From: Pararge aegeria
Taxonomy: Eukaryota > Arthropoda > Insecta > Lepidoptera > Nymphalidae
NCBI RefSeq assembly: GCF_905163445.1
Contig: NC_053208.1
Span: 24,889,986-24,953,985, forward strand
DNA: 64,000 bases
Direction of reading: 5' to 3'
Positions 24,651 to 34,640 of this stretch are shown here, one piece after another; within the stretch, counting starts at the first letter, position 1; every line of letters begins with the position of its first letter. The translations under genes were made by a program, and so were the position numbers. Below the pieces are notes generated by a model. It was given only the letters and a program-made list of their open reading frames with translations, was not told the origin of the DNA and searched no databases.

Positions 24651-24734
24651 GACGCGTACTAACGATGATTGTGAGGAGTTGCATATGATAGGTTACAACA
24701 ATGTAGAAGCATGATTAGTTACAATTATAGTAGA

Positions 24735-24870
24735 AGCTGGGAATACCTTCCCCGGAATGCCGGCGATGAGTGCTGTGGAATCGAGCGCCGGTTCCATGTT
24801 CAATTCCCGGCATGGACGATTTGAGAATTTACAATTTTCGAACTGTCTCTGGTTTGGTCTGGTGAGAGAC
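24735..24870 (+). mobile_element. SINE-3 fragment (head half)
   Basis: tRNA-like B-box region (GGTTCCATGTTCAATTCCCG) followed by the family motif CTGGTTTGGTCTGGTGAGAG. The rest is missing. Confidence 0.55.
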
Positions 24871-25049
24871 TTTGTCCAAACGTTTGAAAATCAGATTCTT
24901 GAACATGTTTCTGAATTAATAGTTACGAGTATCTGCTGCACGATTAAATAAACTTTTCTCAACAGCAAAACGATGTCAAAGATTCCTCTAACGCTAACAG
25001 CCAGCAAGGTTTTATTAAAGCTTTGGAATATAATAAAAACACTCTCAAG

Positions 25050-25225
25050 GGATTCATCGTCATCATATCCCATAACTGGCCCACGGCATGGCGAGCGTTT
25101 CATCTATCTATGGCCGAAGTTCATGTCGCTGGCACAGTCCGGATTTGTATACTTTAAGTTCGAACACCTTTGAGAACACTATGTTTTCTTCACCGTTGAA
25201 GCAAGTGACATTTTAATAACTTAAA
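25050..25225 (-). mobile_element. SINE-1, 3' part
   Basis: Minus-strand copy: GGCCGAAGTTCATGTCGCTG, an ACACCTTTGAGAACA block and CACCGTTGAAGCAAGTGACA. The tRNA-like head is missing. Confidence 0.65.
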
Positions 25226-25299
25226 AGGATTGCTGATTAATATATAAATATAATACTTCAAATAGGCACGTGCATTACATATAAAATACGTACAAAGAA

Positions 25300-25884
25300 G
25301 TGAATTGATGACGATAACTGCATTGGTAAACTCAAAAATAAAGCTACGAGGGTTCCAAACATCATTTCCTATATGACCCCATTGAGGGTGGAATGTACAA
25401 AAACTGTGGTAAAAAGGCTTTATTTTAATTTACCAGCTAAGCCAAAGTGTTACCGTGTTTCAAGGATATAACTTGAAATATGGCAAACTTTTATAGAAAC
25501 TTTAAACCTCTATTTAAACCCCTTGGGTGTTGATTTTTATGAAATCTTTTCTTACCGTTCAAATTCCAAGTTAAGTTAAGTAAGTATTATATAGAAATTC
25601 TGCATGGAGATTGTTTATTTTTGTGTTGTTTTGATACATAACCTTAAAAGCATAACAAGTCCACCGTTGGTATAGCAATAGAGAATTAAGTATGGATATA
25701 CTTCGATATACTATGTCTGAGTTGTTATAAATAAGATGAAATTTTAATGAAATAAAATCTAAATATATCTCTATAGAAAAAGCCGTAGAACTTGTCTCTT
25801 CGGCTTCGGGCATTCCCGTAATGAAGTAATGTAAACGTTTTTGGTTGATTATAAAGAAACAAAACATAATTTTAGCAGATTCAA
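25300..25884. other. LINE tail scrap, then no gene seen
   Basis: 25300-25370 matches the 3' UTR motif of the LINE at 50.9 kb in reverse (AAGCTACGAGGGTTCC). The remainder is AT-rich. The 105-codon open frame at 25571-25888 on the minus strand shows no domain and ends inside a diverged X copy. Confidence 0.45.
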
Positions 25885-26130
25885 TCACATTTTCGATATC
25901 AGTTTTCTAGCGATTTTTCTTCTATTTGTCTTCTATTGACGAATTTTGTTCGTATTATATTATATCAAAGATTATTAAATTGATATAAAGCAATTGGATC
26001 ATCTTAGCACAGACGAAAATACAAACAAAAAACTTTTGAACGCTGCCATTGTTAGAACTTATTGTAAGCCTTTGGCAATTTTGCTTGACGCAGCGGCGAA
26101 ATGAAATAAAACAAATTAGCAAAAACATAA
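25885..26130. repeat. Strongly diverged X copy plus Helitron-flank tract
   Basis: Old X copy (TTTTCGATATCAGTTTTC, TCTATTGACGAATTTTG) followed at 26060-26110 by GCTTGACGCAGCGGCG, the tract that follows Helitron B in array units. Confidence 0.55.
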
Positions 26131-26184
26131 ATTGCACAGGAGTACAAGAAATTAAAGATTACTTCTACATTATATACAATTTTA

Positions 26185-26960
26185 TTAAAATAAAAATATA
26201 ATACATGTACAAATTGTCAATTATTATCATCATAATAGGTAAGGGTGAGTAAACATTAAGCAAAATTTTAGGGATCTTTGGTTATATAGTATGACTACTC
26301 ACGAGGTCGCACTGGTTTTCTGTCCATATTAATTGTTTGTGGCATCCAAACGCCAAAAGTCTTTAAAAACCTCGAAACTGTTTGCAGCACCACCAATTGA
26401 ACTTTATTGCACATACATACATGGACACAATACAAGCTACACAAAAGACGAAGAAAACATATATATTTAAACAGCTGTCTGCAAAGGCTGTCTTATTGTA
26501 GTGTTCAGTTTTATTTCCAAACTACACTGGTGCACACTAAACATAACATAAGTTTGAGTGGGTTCCTTTCTCAAAACAAAATAACTAGAATCCAATCGCA
26601 GCACCGCGGAATACACATTTTTTGATATGCCTTCTCTTGCAATGTTTCTGGGGTTCTTTTTCTCTTCATGCAGTCTTCTAGTGACGAATTTATATTCGTA
26701 TTATTAGCGTTAGACATTTAGGATTTATGGATAAAAAACAATAATATATCTTGACTAGGCCAAAAATACAAACAGTAATTTGCAATGTGTTCCTCCGTAC
26801 ACAACACTACAAGATATTTATTAATAAATATTACAATCAATATATTCCTTAAATCACGAGATAGATATTCGTACGGAAAAACAAGTACATCAACAACAAT
26901 TATAGTAAAGTTAAACATATTATAGTAAAGTTGCTTACAATTTCCGTTAAATGAATTAGT
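26185..26960. repeat. Diverged composite block 2 (older X copy)
   Basis: Paralogue of 22168-23050, with the X copy from about 26465. It has a short AT tract (ATATATATTT) and no Helitron A, so it is a second site predating that insertion. Confidence 0.7.
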
Positions 26961-26994
26961 TATTTTATGTAAATTCAAAAAAAAAACATTTATA

Positions 26995-27700
26995 TCAAGT
27001 AGGCCTAATTAATAAGTACTTTTGAAACGTCAAGTCAGTCAGATTCCACTGAGAAGAGCCGGCAAGAAACTCAGCAGATTGCTCTTTTCCAACATAATTT
27101 TAAAGTTTAACAATCTTTAGAATTTTTCTGTTTTGTGAGAGATGAGAGCGGAGTGGCCTGCTTCCAAGCAGCTTTGTTGTTAAGGAATTCATCAATCGTG
27201 TATATTGTTAAAACTTAGGTAAAGGCAGATCTAATATTACCTTAGGTATCATCTTATAAAAACATATACCCACCCCAACAAAGGATTTCTGTACTTTTCT
27301 CAGACGATATGCAGATATAACATGCAATAATTTATGCCCGTTTCTAGTTAGACGACTGTTTATATCGACTTTTTGTTTATAATTACTTATGTTTTGTTTA
27401 ATAGCGATTATATTATTATAAATATAATGCGAGGCTACTGTAAGTATACCTATTTCTTTAAGTCTAAATATTGACTGTACAGCTCTTTTCTGCAATATAA
27501 AAATAGTTTCAATATCAGCAGTTTTGCCCGATACTAAGATCCCGTAAGACATCACAGTATGAAAGTACGCAAAGTAAACAAGTCTTGCTGTTTCTACGTC
27601 AGTAATCTGTCTAATTTTCCTGGTGGCGCATATTATAAGCGTCTTACTATGGTGTCTAAGTAATGGTGCAGACTTTATGATACATTGGTTAGATATATTC
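26995..27700 (-). pseudogene. CR1/Jockey-group LINE 3' end with RT C-terminal coding
   Basis: From about 27650 down to 27208 the minus strand is open and reads KIRQITDVETARLVYFAYFH, then MSYGILVSGKTADIE, LQKRAVQSIFRL and near the end RKVQKSFVGVGICFYKMIPK. This is the end of ORF2 after the RT core. A short deletion after IFRL removes the GPRDSLR-like part seen in relatives. The 3' UTR (CTGAGTTTCTTGCCGGCTCT; GGCCTACTTGATATAAATG) ends near 26995. Same family: 31976-32142, 38940-39025, 41085-41235 and 58367-58560. The copy is 5'-truncated, so dead on its own. Confidence 0.82.
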
Positions 27701-27842
27701 AGGCCACCGGTAAATGAAGCTAACCTAACTAACTAGGCTCAGCCTTAACCTCCCACCAGCTCAGACCACGGGGCCTGACCTGAGACCGCCCACTGAGGTT
27801 AGTTATCCCCATACCGGCAAAGACATGTTATTAAATAAATAT

Positions 27843-27938
27843 TCCTAAATATTTGTCTGTTATTTTAGTACCCATAATACAGCTACGCTTATTTTGGGGC
27901 TAGATATCGATGTGTGTGTTTTCGTAATGTATATATTA
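27843..27938 (+). mobile_element. SINE-2, 3' half
   Basis: Carries TTAGTACCCATAATACAGCT and TTATTTTGGGGCTAGATATC, the 3' body of SINE-2, without the tRNA-like head. Confidence 0.6.
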
Positions 27939-28130
27939 CTAGCTGTCCCGGCGAACTTCGTACCGCGGATAATTTTTTTTTTAAACTGTTTCCAGTGGAC
28001 CAAATTGTGAATTTAAACCATCCTCGAATCCCCTTGAACTCACTCAAAAAATTACATCAAAATCGGTCCAGCCGTCTAGGAGAAGTTCAGTGACGTACAC
28101 AAGCGCACAAGAAATATATATATAAAGATA
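27939..28130. repeat. Interspersed repeat starting CTAGCTGTCCCGGCGAAC
   Basis: Begins CTAGCTGTCCCGGCGAACTT, includes AAAATCGGTCCAGCCGTCTA and ends in an ATATATATATAAAGAT tail. I recognise it as a common lepidopteran dispersed repeat but cannot settle whether it is a LINE 3' end or Helitron-like. Confidence 0.5.
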
Positions 28131-28151
28131 ATTTTTATTTATTTTTTGCGT

Positions 28152-28230
28152 CAAGGATCACCCTGGCTGTTCAGCGTGGAATTGCAGCCATCATTCTTGG
28201 TACCATTCAACGCGGGTCTAACCTTTACAG
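28152..28230 (+). pseudogene. Retroelement coding remnant (QR-x-LAVQRG motif)
   Basis: One frame reads SRITLAVQRGIAAIILGTI and is cut by the inverted repeat at 28234. The same pattern occurs at 36000-36125 (QRISLAIQRRNAASVLGT). I associate it with the C-terminal part of a lepidopteran retroelement but cannot name the family from the sequence alone. Confidence 0.45.
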
Positions 28231-28233
28231 TAC

Positions 28234-29340
28234 CTAAAAATCACTATAGTCCCAATAATAAAGTCAAAATATGTTTAAATATGTCTGCACTAACTCATAC
28301 ACTTTCTTCTATTACGATATTTAGTTCAGGAAAGTTATAACACTCCGGGAATCAAGATCAAAAACCAATCGCACTGAACTACAATACAAGCCAGTAGCAG
28401 CTTTGAACCCGAGGCGGCATCCGTCTTAATTAGTGTTCAAATGAGGCAGTCAGCACCTTATTAAGTCAGTTATAAGTTTATTGTAACAATATAAATAAAA
28501 AAGTTGACGATAACTATTTAGAAAAAAAAACTATGCCCTTTACAATTTAAATAAATAAAACATTGATTGCATAACTCCAGACTGTTAAGTCGATTTAATT
28601 GCAAAAAGAAATTGCGTAAGCTTTAGAATTGAGTAAAAATAAAGTATCATTTGTGAGTACTTGCATAACTCACATGGGGATTCAATATTTTATAAAAGTA
28701 GAGGAAAAAATTTTATAAATATCTTCCTTTTACTCATTGAAATCAGAACCGCCCACACATCATTAAAAGCGCAAGTCCGTCTCAGCCACGCTCCTTTGCA
28801 CCTTATTTGATAGGTGCAAATATACATGTATTATGACGTAAAATTCCCGGACAGATATTACATCTGATATTTTCTTCAGTCAGCCATTAACGTTCAAGTG
28901 CTCGAACAGGTTGTATCTCCCGTTAACAAAGATATTGATTGTAAAAATAATTGCCATTTTTCTTAAGTTTTGCAACTTAGAAGTATCACAAAACACTGTG
29001 GAAGCGGTTTAGTACGAAGAATTTCTAAAAGCCTAAACTGATGTGCTTTAAAAGTCAGTTCTTTGATTTTAGTTATAGCCTATAATTTATTGGGCTTAAT
29101 ACTAAAGTGTCGTGATGTGAAAGACTGCCTCATTTGAACACTAATTAAGACGGATGCCGCCTCGGGTTCAAAGCTGCTACTGGCTTGTATTGTAGTTCAG
29201 TGCGATTGGTTTTTGATCTTGATTCCCGGAGTGTTATAACTTTCCCGAACTAAATATCGTAATAGAAGAAAGTGTATGAGTTAGTGCAGACATATTTAAA
29301 CATATTTTGACTTTATTATTGGGACTATAGTGATTTTTAG
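28234..29340. mobile_element. Long inverted-repeat element (218-bp arms), possible MITE/foldback
   Basis: Arm 28234-28451 is the reverse complement of 29123-29340; by eye I see one clear mismatch (TTCAGG versus TTCGGG). The spacer is 671 bp (28452-29122) and AT-rich, with no reading frame of note. The outer ends are CTAAAAATCACTATAG and its complement. TA dinucleotides flank the structure two bases out on each side (28231-28232 and 29343-29344), as after a Tc1/mariner-type insertion, though that assignment is only a suggestion. Transcribed through, it would form a long hairpin RNA. Confidence 0.7.
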
Positions 29341-29449
29341 AGTAAATTAGATAGCAGTACACAAATTTCGAACCCGGTTTTGTTACTATTCGTGTACATA
29401 GACGTTTTATTTTGACTTTGAAGCGTAGGTGTTATATAGGGATTACGCA

Positions 29450-30049
29450 ATGAATATGAACATAAGGCGACTACATTTACCATACGTTGAAATTACTGCC
29501 TCAGTTAGTACTACACCACTGTTGTTTCTGTTAGATACGAGTTGTTCAATAAGTTATATTAAGAACACTGCTATTGAAAGTGCAGCTACAAAAATATTCG
29601 GCAATAGCTTAACTCTATATGGAGTTGACCTTAAAGAAGACCCCATGAGAAGTCTCGGATGGGTCAATTTAAAATTCAAAACCGGATCCTACTATATAAG
29701 TCAAAAATTTCACATTTTTGATGAAAATAAAATAAGCTTAGTGGGTGATGGACTTTTGGGTGCCGATTTTTTTGTAGCGCACGATTGTGTCATTAATTTT
29801 TATTGCGATACTTTCCAAATAAACAATTACAGTGTGTATAATATCATGTATATTAATCGCCAAAGGCCATTGCAATATAAAGTCGGTGAGTTTGTATACG
29901 TAAATTATAGTAGTAGATTAAGAAAAGCATCATCTCCGGTGTGGCGGGGACCCTACCTCATTGTTGAGATTTTACGAAACCGTACCTTGCTATTACTTGT
30001 TAATGACCAACATGTCACCTATCATTATGATGAAATTAAAATAGCTTAA
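29450..30049 (+). CDS. Intact ORF: retropepsin-like + integrase C-terminal-like (retroelement pol remnant)
   Basis: 199 codons from an ATG with G at -3; an in-frame stop lies 24 bases upstream. The N-terminal half has a retropepsin layout: hydrophobic stretch then LLDTSCSISYI (D29-T30-S31 in place of the usual DTG) and, about 70 residues on, GDGLLGADFF (99-108), like the second protease motif. The C-terminal 55-60 residues (YKVGEFVYV ... VWRGPYLIVE ... HYDEIKIA) resemble the SH3-like integrase C-terminus of Gypsy-type/errantivirus-like elements. The reverse transcriptase, RNase H and integrase core that normally lie between are absent, so this looks like an internally deleted pol that stayed in frame. 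AATAAA is at 30076-30081, 27 bases past the stop. The ORF starts 110 bases from the right arm of the inverted repeat; I see no paired LTRs. A domesticated gene is possible but unproven. Confidence 0.6.
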   Translation: MNMNIRRLHLPYVEITASVSTTPLLFLLDTSCSISYIKNTAIESAATKIFGNSLTLYGVDLKEDPMRSLGWVNLKFKTGSYYISQKFHIFDENKISLVGDGLLGADFFVAHDCVINFYCDTFQINNYSVYNIMYINRQRPLQYKVGEFVYVNYSSRLRKASSPVWRGPYLIVEILRNRTLLLLVNDQHVTYHYDEIKIA

Positions 30050-30075
30050 ATATGTCGAAACTAACTTTGAATAAC

Positions 30076-30081
30076 AATAAA
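30076..30081 (+). promoter_or_regulatory. Possible polyadenylation signal for the 199-aa ORF
   Basis: AATAAA 27 bases after the stop codon, followed by an A-run and a GT-rich stretch (GTTCATTGTGTGTTTT at about 30107-30122). Confidence 0.4.
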
Positions 30082-30084
30082 AAA

Positions 30085-30957
30085 AGTCCGCGAATGTTGC
30101 GTTAGTAGTTCATTGTGTGTTTTATTTCACCTTCAACTCGCTATAAATAAAACTTTGTGGATTCTTTGTTGTTCGGAGAGGCAAGTTTTCTTTGGGTGAT
30201 CACTTTTTATAAGAGCTTGCTGACAAACGTGACTAGAACTGTGCAAAATTTCTAATTGTCCATTTCAGCAAAAAGGTTTGTGAATAAATTTTAATGATCG
30301 CCACTAAAGCGTAAAGTTAGTAATTTATTCTAATCCAAATTCTTCACATGGCAAATTTAATTTAGTATTTCTTTAGTATTGCAATCCTTGCCTCACTCTT
30401 CCCAAAAGATAAGCATGCCAATACCAAATTCAATCAGCCATTTGTTAATTTTGTATTAGATTAATTAATTTTTCATTAAGAATTACTTTAGTGATTTTTT
30501 ATTCACTTCTGTGAGAAAATGACAGTTGTGAATGAGTGCGCTGAAAGAGTTGAGAAAACTGTCTGTTTTTGTAATTGCATAAAAAGGTAAATATGCGTAT
30601 GCGAAAGTTTTTTAAGGGCGAAGAGATAGATGGATGTTTACAACTCTATTATGCAAAACTGCGATATGAAGGCTGACAGAATTTGCAGGACAGAGCTGGG
30701 TACAACGTGGCAAAAGCACTTCTAACTGTCGAGACATTTGAATTGCGCAGGCATCTGCTTGTATATGAGTTTATTTTTGTTTTGCTTTTGTAGAGGTATG
30801 CTGACACTGCGCTTACATACAAGAGCAGTGCGGCACTGAGCAATCGCAAGTTTTTCACCGAAAAATACTAAAAATATTATTAAAATTGTCACTAAAGCCA
30901 AAGATAAAAGAAAATAGACAAATAGATGCACTTTTACTCAAATAATGTATATAGTAA
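30085..30957. other. No gene seen
   Basis: AT-rich. It contains a short Y-related scrap at 30770-30870 (TTTGCTTTTGTAGAGGTATG, ACAAGAGCAGTGCGGCACTG). The 69-codon minus-strand frames here show no domain. Confidence 0.45.
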
Positions 30958-31045
30958 ATATTTTAAAAATGTTCATCAGTCATCTTAGTACCCAATGGCA
31001 AGGTACGCTTACTTTGGGGCTAGATGGCAACAGGTGTAGTGCCGC
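30958..31045 (+). mobile_element. SINE-2, 3' half
   Basis: ATGTTCATCAGTCATCTTAG then GTACGCTTACTTTGGGGCTA. Head absent. Confidence 0.6.
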
Positions 31046-31214
31046 AAGGGAATGCGCGTCACATACATATTGAAATCGTAGTCGTTGCTACGAGCTCTAC
31101 ATAAACGGCGTAGACAAGTAATAGTTTTTTTTTTTGAACGTTAACTATGGAAATGAAACACCATGCTGCTCCAATACTAGTTGGGAGGCATTGATTTGAT
31201 TATTTATAAAATAT

Positions 31215-31590
31215 TCACTAGCGCTCACCGGTGTACCAATCGGCCGTCTGATAGTGGCAACATGATGGGTCTATACTCGTTTTAAGTTAAAGATTCCGGA
31301 TTCGATTTCTGGGAGGGGCATTTTGGGAATTTACGATTTCTAAATTTACTATGATCTCGTATGGTGGGAGGCTTCAGACGCTGCTAGTTACCACCAAACC
31401 GATAAAGACTTGTCGCTAAAAAGTTAAGGGTTCCGGTACGATGTCGCGTAGAAACCAATTAGAGGTATAAGTATATTAATATAACTGCTATACTCCCTAA
31501 CAGGTTAGCCAGCTACCATGTAAGACATTGTCACTGACCACCTGGTGGGTTTTCAATCGAGGGCTAACTTGTAGCGTATATAAAAAAAAA
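31215..31590 (+). mobile_element. SINE-3, near full length
   Basis: tRNA-like head (GATTCCGGATTCGATTTCTG as the B box), body CTCGTATGGTGGGAGGCTTC, CACCAAACCGATAAAGACTT, GGTACGATGTCGCGTAGAAA and tail CCCTAACAGGTTAGCC. Other copies: 37955-38185 (minus), 47940-48075 (minus), 55265-55375 (plus) and 63575-63825 (minus). Confidence 0.7.
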
Positions 31591-31619
31591 ACTCCTTCGA
31601 AATATGAATTATATAAAAC

Positions 31620-31872
31620 TAGAGTAAGAACTCAAGGTTGTAGCGGGTGTGGGCTGTTATGTAGGCGGCCTTGTTAAAAAGGACTTTGTTGCTTATTTTT
31701 ATCTTAAGTGGAGGTGTGAATATCAAGTCTCTCGAATATAACGAAAAATTCCCCCTACTAAAGCCGCCACCCGATACCTACGAAACATTTATACCTATGA
31801 TACATTTACGAAATGAGGGAATATTAAAAGGCTGCGACATCCAACGCAGACAAAATCGTGGCCATCCGCTAG
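31620..31872 (+). pseudogene. Signal-peptide-like coding remnant ending at a Helitron 3' end
   Basis: From ATG 31659 the frame reads M, stop (31662-31664), then AALLKRTLLLIFILSGGVN and a further 50 residues containing YNEKFPLLKPPPDTYETF. A paralogue at 41436 begins ATG AAA GCG TGC TTG TTA AAA AGG, so the original start was probably MKACLLKR with the stop being an AAG-to-TAG change. The 3' side is a Helitron-like end (CAGACAAAATCGTGGCCATC, then CGCTAG at 31867-31872). The protein is unknown to me; captured host sequence or element-encoded are both open. Confidence 0.4.
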
Positions 31873-31889
31873 TATATGAGACTATTTTT

Positions 31890-32245
31890 ATAAAGGTTCG
31901 TCCATAGATTATCGGCTAACAATATCCCACAAGATAAATTGCTAACCGATGTTTCTAGGGTGAATCGGCCTGAATTGTTAATGTTGGAAAAGAGCAACTG
32001 CTGAGTTTCTTGCCGGCTTCTTCTCGGTAGAATCTGCCTTCCGAACCGGTGGTAGAGTCACTACACACAGACAGACTTGACGTTTCAAAAGTGCTTATAT
32101 TAGGCCTACTTGAAATAAATTAATTTTAAATTTTGAATTTTTTGAATGCTGCTCAACCCCCTACAACACTAGAGCAGTCGTGGAGGTTGCCAGGCCTGGC
32201 AGCCCATTTAGTTATACTCTATATCAAGACTCATTTGACCCAAAA
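31890..32245 (+). repeat. Repeat Y with a nested LINE insertion
   Basis: Y motifs: CGGCTAACAATATCCCACAA, CCGATGTTTCTAGGGTG, then after the insertion GCTGCTCAACCCCCTACAAC and GCAGTCGTGGAGGTTG. Other Y copies: array units (for example 790-940), 34155-34470 and 39735-40078. Confidence 0.7.
31976..32142 (+). mobile_element. 5'-truncated LINE 3' end with target-site duplication
   Basis: 167-bp tail of the CR1/Jockey-group LINE (GTTTCTTGCCGGCTTCTTCT, GACGTTTCAAAAGTGCTTAT, GGCCTACTTGAAATAAATTA) inserted in repeat Y. TGAAT at 31971-31975 is repeated at 32143-32147. Confidence 0.75.
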
Positions 32246-32249
32246 AGAC

Positions 32250-32530
32250 TAAATATGTAATTAAATTTTCACCAAAGTCAAAGTTAAAAGTCTTAATCAA
32301 ATTGTTCTTTATTCGAATGCATATAATATACATTGAAGTGACTAGAGTCAAAGTTACTAAAGTCAAAGTCTAAGTAAAATTTTTCTTTATTCGAATGGAC
32401 AAATAGATGGCACTTTTGATGCGTACATTAAATGTAAATGAGAGATTTTATCGAGGAGAGGCTGGCAAGAAGCTCAACAATTTCCCTTTTCTAACCGCAT
32501 TTAACAATTAACCAATTATTTTGTGATTAA
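32250..32530 (-). mobile_element. Two LINE 3' tails, minus strand
   Basis: Two CAAATTGTTCTTTATTCGAA-type ends about 100 bp apart, each next to GTCAAAGT repeats. The second is followed by AGGCTGGCAAGAAGCTCAAC, the conserved 3' UTR block. Confidence 0.6.
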
Positions 32531-33410
32531 AGCGGAGTAGCTTTTTGTCAGTCGCAAAGTGACCGCGATGTGATTGTGTTTGATGTCATTGTTACACAAA
32601 GCGTTTAATCGGCTCCGCAAAGGATATCCGTATTTTTCGCAGATGAATTATAAATATGTTGATATCTGCATATCATCGGCGTTATATGTCGTCATAAATT
32701 GTAATATGTACAAATTGTAATCAACTGTAAGAAAAAAACAAATTGTAAGCTACGAGCGCTACAGAAATAACGTACCTACTCCCGTAACCGTTTTTTGTCA
32801 AATTTTCTCACATTTTATTATGACTAATGAGAGCACTGAATCCTTTGATTACAATTTTATTTTTACTTCCAATATTTAGATTGTTACAGTAATTTTGTTA
32901 TATTATGTAAATAAATGAAATTTTCTTGTGCCTCTTATATATTTATATTGCACCATCAGCCCTCTACTGCAGTACAAAATTAGAATTAATATGAGCAACA
33001 TTACCCCATAATAGGACATAATGTTTTAAAATACAGAAGCCTGGCAGTTTCTATATATGTTATACGACGTATCTTTTTAACTGTGTATGCTGCAGAGCTT
33101 GGTCTTTTTTTATAGTTCGCAAAACTGACAATCAACTGCTTACTATAATATAAACTATAGGACTATTTGGCATGTGTATACAATTGTGCCTTCTCGATGC
33201 GAACATAGCATGCAAATCCGTTGGGTACATAAGGCTACTGCAAATAGCTAAAAGAAACAAATAAAAAAAATATAAATTACTAAGAAAAGAAAAACAAAAA
33301 AAAAAACAAAATATTGTGGACTTAAAATTACTTAAGCAATAACCTTTTTCTTAACTTAAGCTTAACACTAGGTATGTTATCACTGAAGATATCTATACTA
33401 TCACTATACT
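32531..33410. other. LINE scraps, otherwise no gene seen
   Basis: 32610-32710 carries degraded LINE C-terminal sequence (minus; TTGATATCTGCATATCATCG). 32735-32830 matches a small repeat also at 31025-31130 and 34848-35010 (GCTACGAGCGCTACAGAAAT, CTCCCGTAACCG). 33270-33310 is an A-rich tract. Confidence 0.45.
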
Positions 33411-33429
33411 CTATATACCATCACTATTA

Positions 33430-33600
33430 TATACTATACTATATCTAGGTCTGTTCGTTAAATTATTTATATGTGGGGCCCATTGAAGTTTAGCATCTGA
33501 AGATCTCCTTGCTCCATATTTCTTCATACTGATGAATTTATATTTAATTTTTTTAAAGCACGACAAGTGTAGTTTGAACTTACACACTACGCCTGCCATC
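33430..33600 (-). pseudogene. LINE RT scrap
   Basis: The minus strand reads DAKLQWAPHINNLTNR, an RT segment typical of CR1/Jockey-group LINEs, inside a 62-codon open frame whose other residues do not match the family. Confidence 0.5.
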
Positions 33601-34020
33601 CTTTAAAAAAAAAAAACATGTATTCTTGATCTGCTTGCTGTAAATTTGTCCAACCTGATGAATTATAAATGTATTAACTAATTATATATACATCGTAAAG
33701 AAATTAAAGAAATTTGTTAACCTGCTAATTGCTGCTAACAGCATAGCATTAGTGTATGTAGCATTTAGCGATGCGGACCTTACGATAAAATTTCTTTTCA
33801 TTAAAAACTTAGTATTAAAATTAAATTTAATAAAGTATAATTCTATTCCCTATACATTTTTTTTATTACATTTTTTATTTATTTAATATTTTGGCTATAA
33901 TAAACATTGGCCATTGGCCAATAGAAACCGGGGGTGATAAAACAATTTACATTGGAGAATCTTAATTAAATTAGTTCGTAACAAAACAAATACCTTTATC
34001 GCTTCTTATATTTATTTGAG

Positions 34021-34154
34021 ATAGAGAGCGGTGGCAAGCAGGGTGGCAGGGCAGCGTATGATGCGACGATCCAATTTTTACTTTGTCAGCTTTTCTATTT
34101 CTGATTGTAAGATAAGAAATTGAACGCAGACAAAATCGTGGGCATCCGCTAGTA
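34021..34154 (+). mobile_element. Helitron-like 3' end fragment
   Basis: GCGGTGGCAAGCAGGGTGGC, then CAGACAAAATCGTGGGCATC and CGCTAG followed by T. The same end precedes repeat Y at 31.87 kb and, with changes, at 39.73 kb. Confidence 0.5.
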
Positions 34155-34640
34155 TAGGAGACTATTTTACAATAATACGCTTATAAACAAGAGCAGTCCG
34201 ACACTGAGTTATTGCAAATCATTCGCTACCCTGACATTCCTGGAGACCCCATCTTGTTGGGTCATTATCCATCGGAAAACAATATCCCTGAAGAGAAATT
34301 GTTGACCGATGTTTCCAGGGTGCACCGGCTTGAATGCTGCTCAACCCCCCACAGCACTCAGGCAGTCAAGGAGGTTACCCGACCTGGCACCCCATGTAGG
34401 GATACTCTATATCAAAACTCATTAGACCCGAAAAGACTTAAGATGCGATTAAATTGTCCCTAAGATCAAAGTTAAAAGTCTAAGTCAAATTGTTCTTCAA
34501 TGAAATGAAAGATGACACTTTCAAGGCGTACATTAAATGAAAATTATATACATAGAATTGAGTTGATGGAGATAACAACATTAGTAGACTTAAAATTAAA
34601 ACAACAAGGGTTGCTTATTTGTTATCAACATCTCATTCTT
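34155..34640. repeat. Repeat Y followed by a LINE tail
   Basis: Y (ACAAGAGCAGTCCGACACTG, GTTTCCAGGGTGCACCGGCT, ACCCGACCTGGCACCCCATG), then a minus-strand LINE end (AAGTCTAAGTCAAATTGTTC; 3' UTR motif to about 34620). The open frame at 34212-34463 lies wholly in Y and is not a gene. Confidence 0.65.

Noticed and set aside
25571..25888. 105-codon minus-strand frame as a host gene
   Set aside because: No domain, AT-driven composition, no splice or poly(A) context, and its start lies in a diverged X copy.
29100..30200. Long terminal repeats around the 199-codon ORF
   Set aside because: I found no direct repeat pair on the two sides and no convincing primer-binding site; the upstream 218-bp sequence is in inverted, not direct, orientation.
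34212..34463. 83-codon plus-strand frame as a gene
   Set aside because: It is entirely repeat Y, which also occurs at 31.9 and 39.8 kb and in the array with the frame broken.
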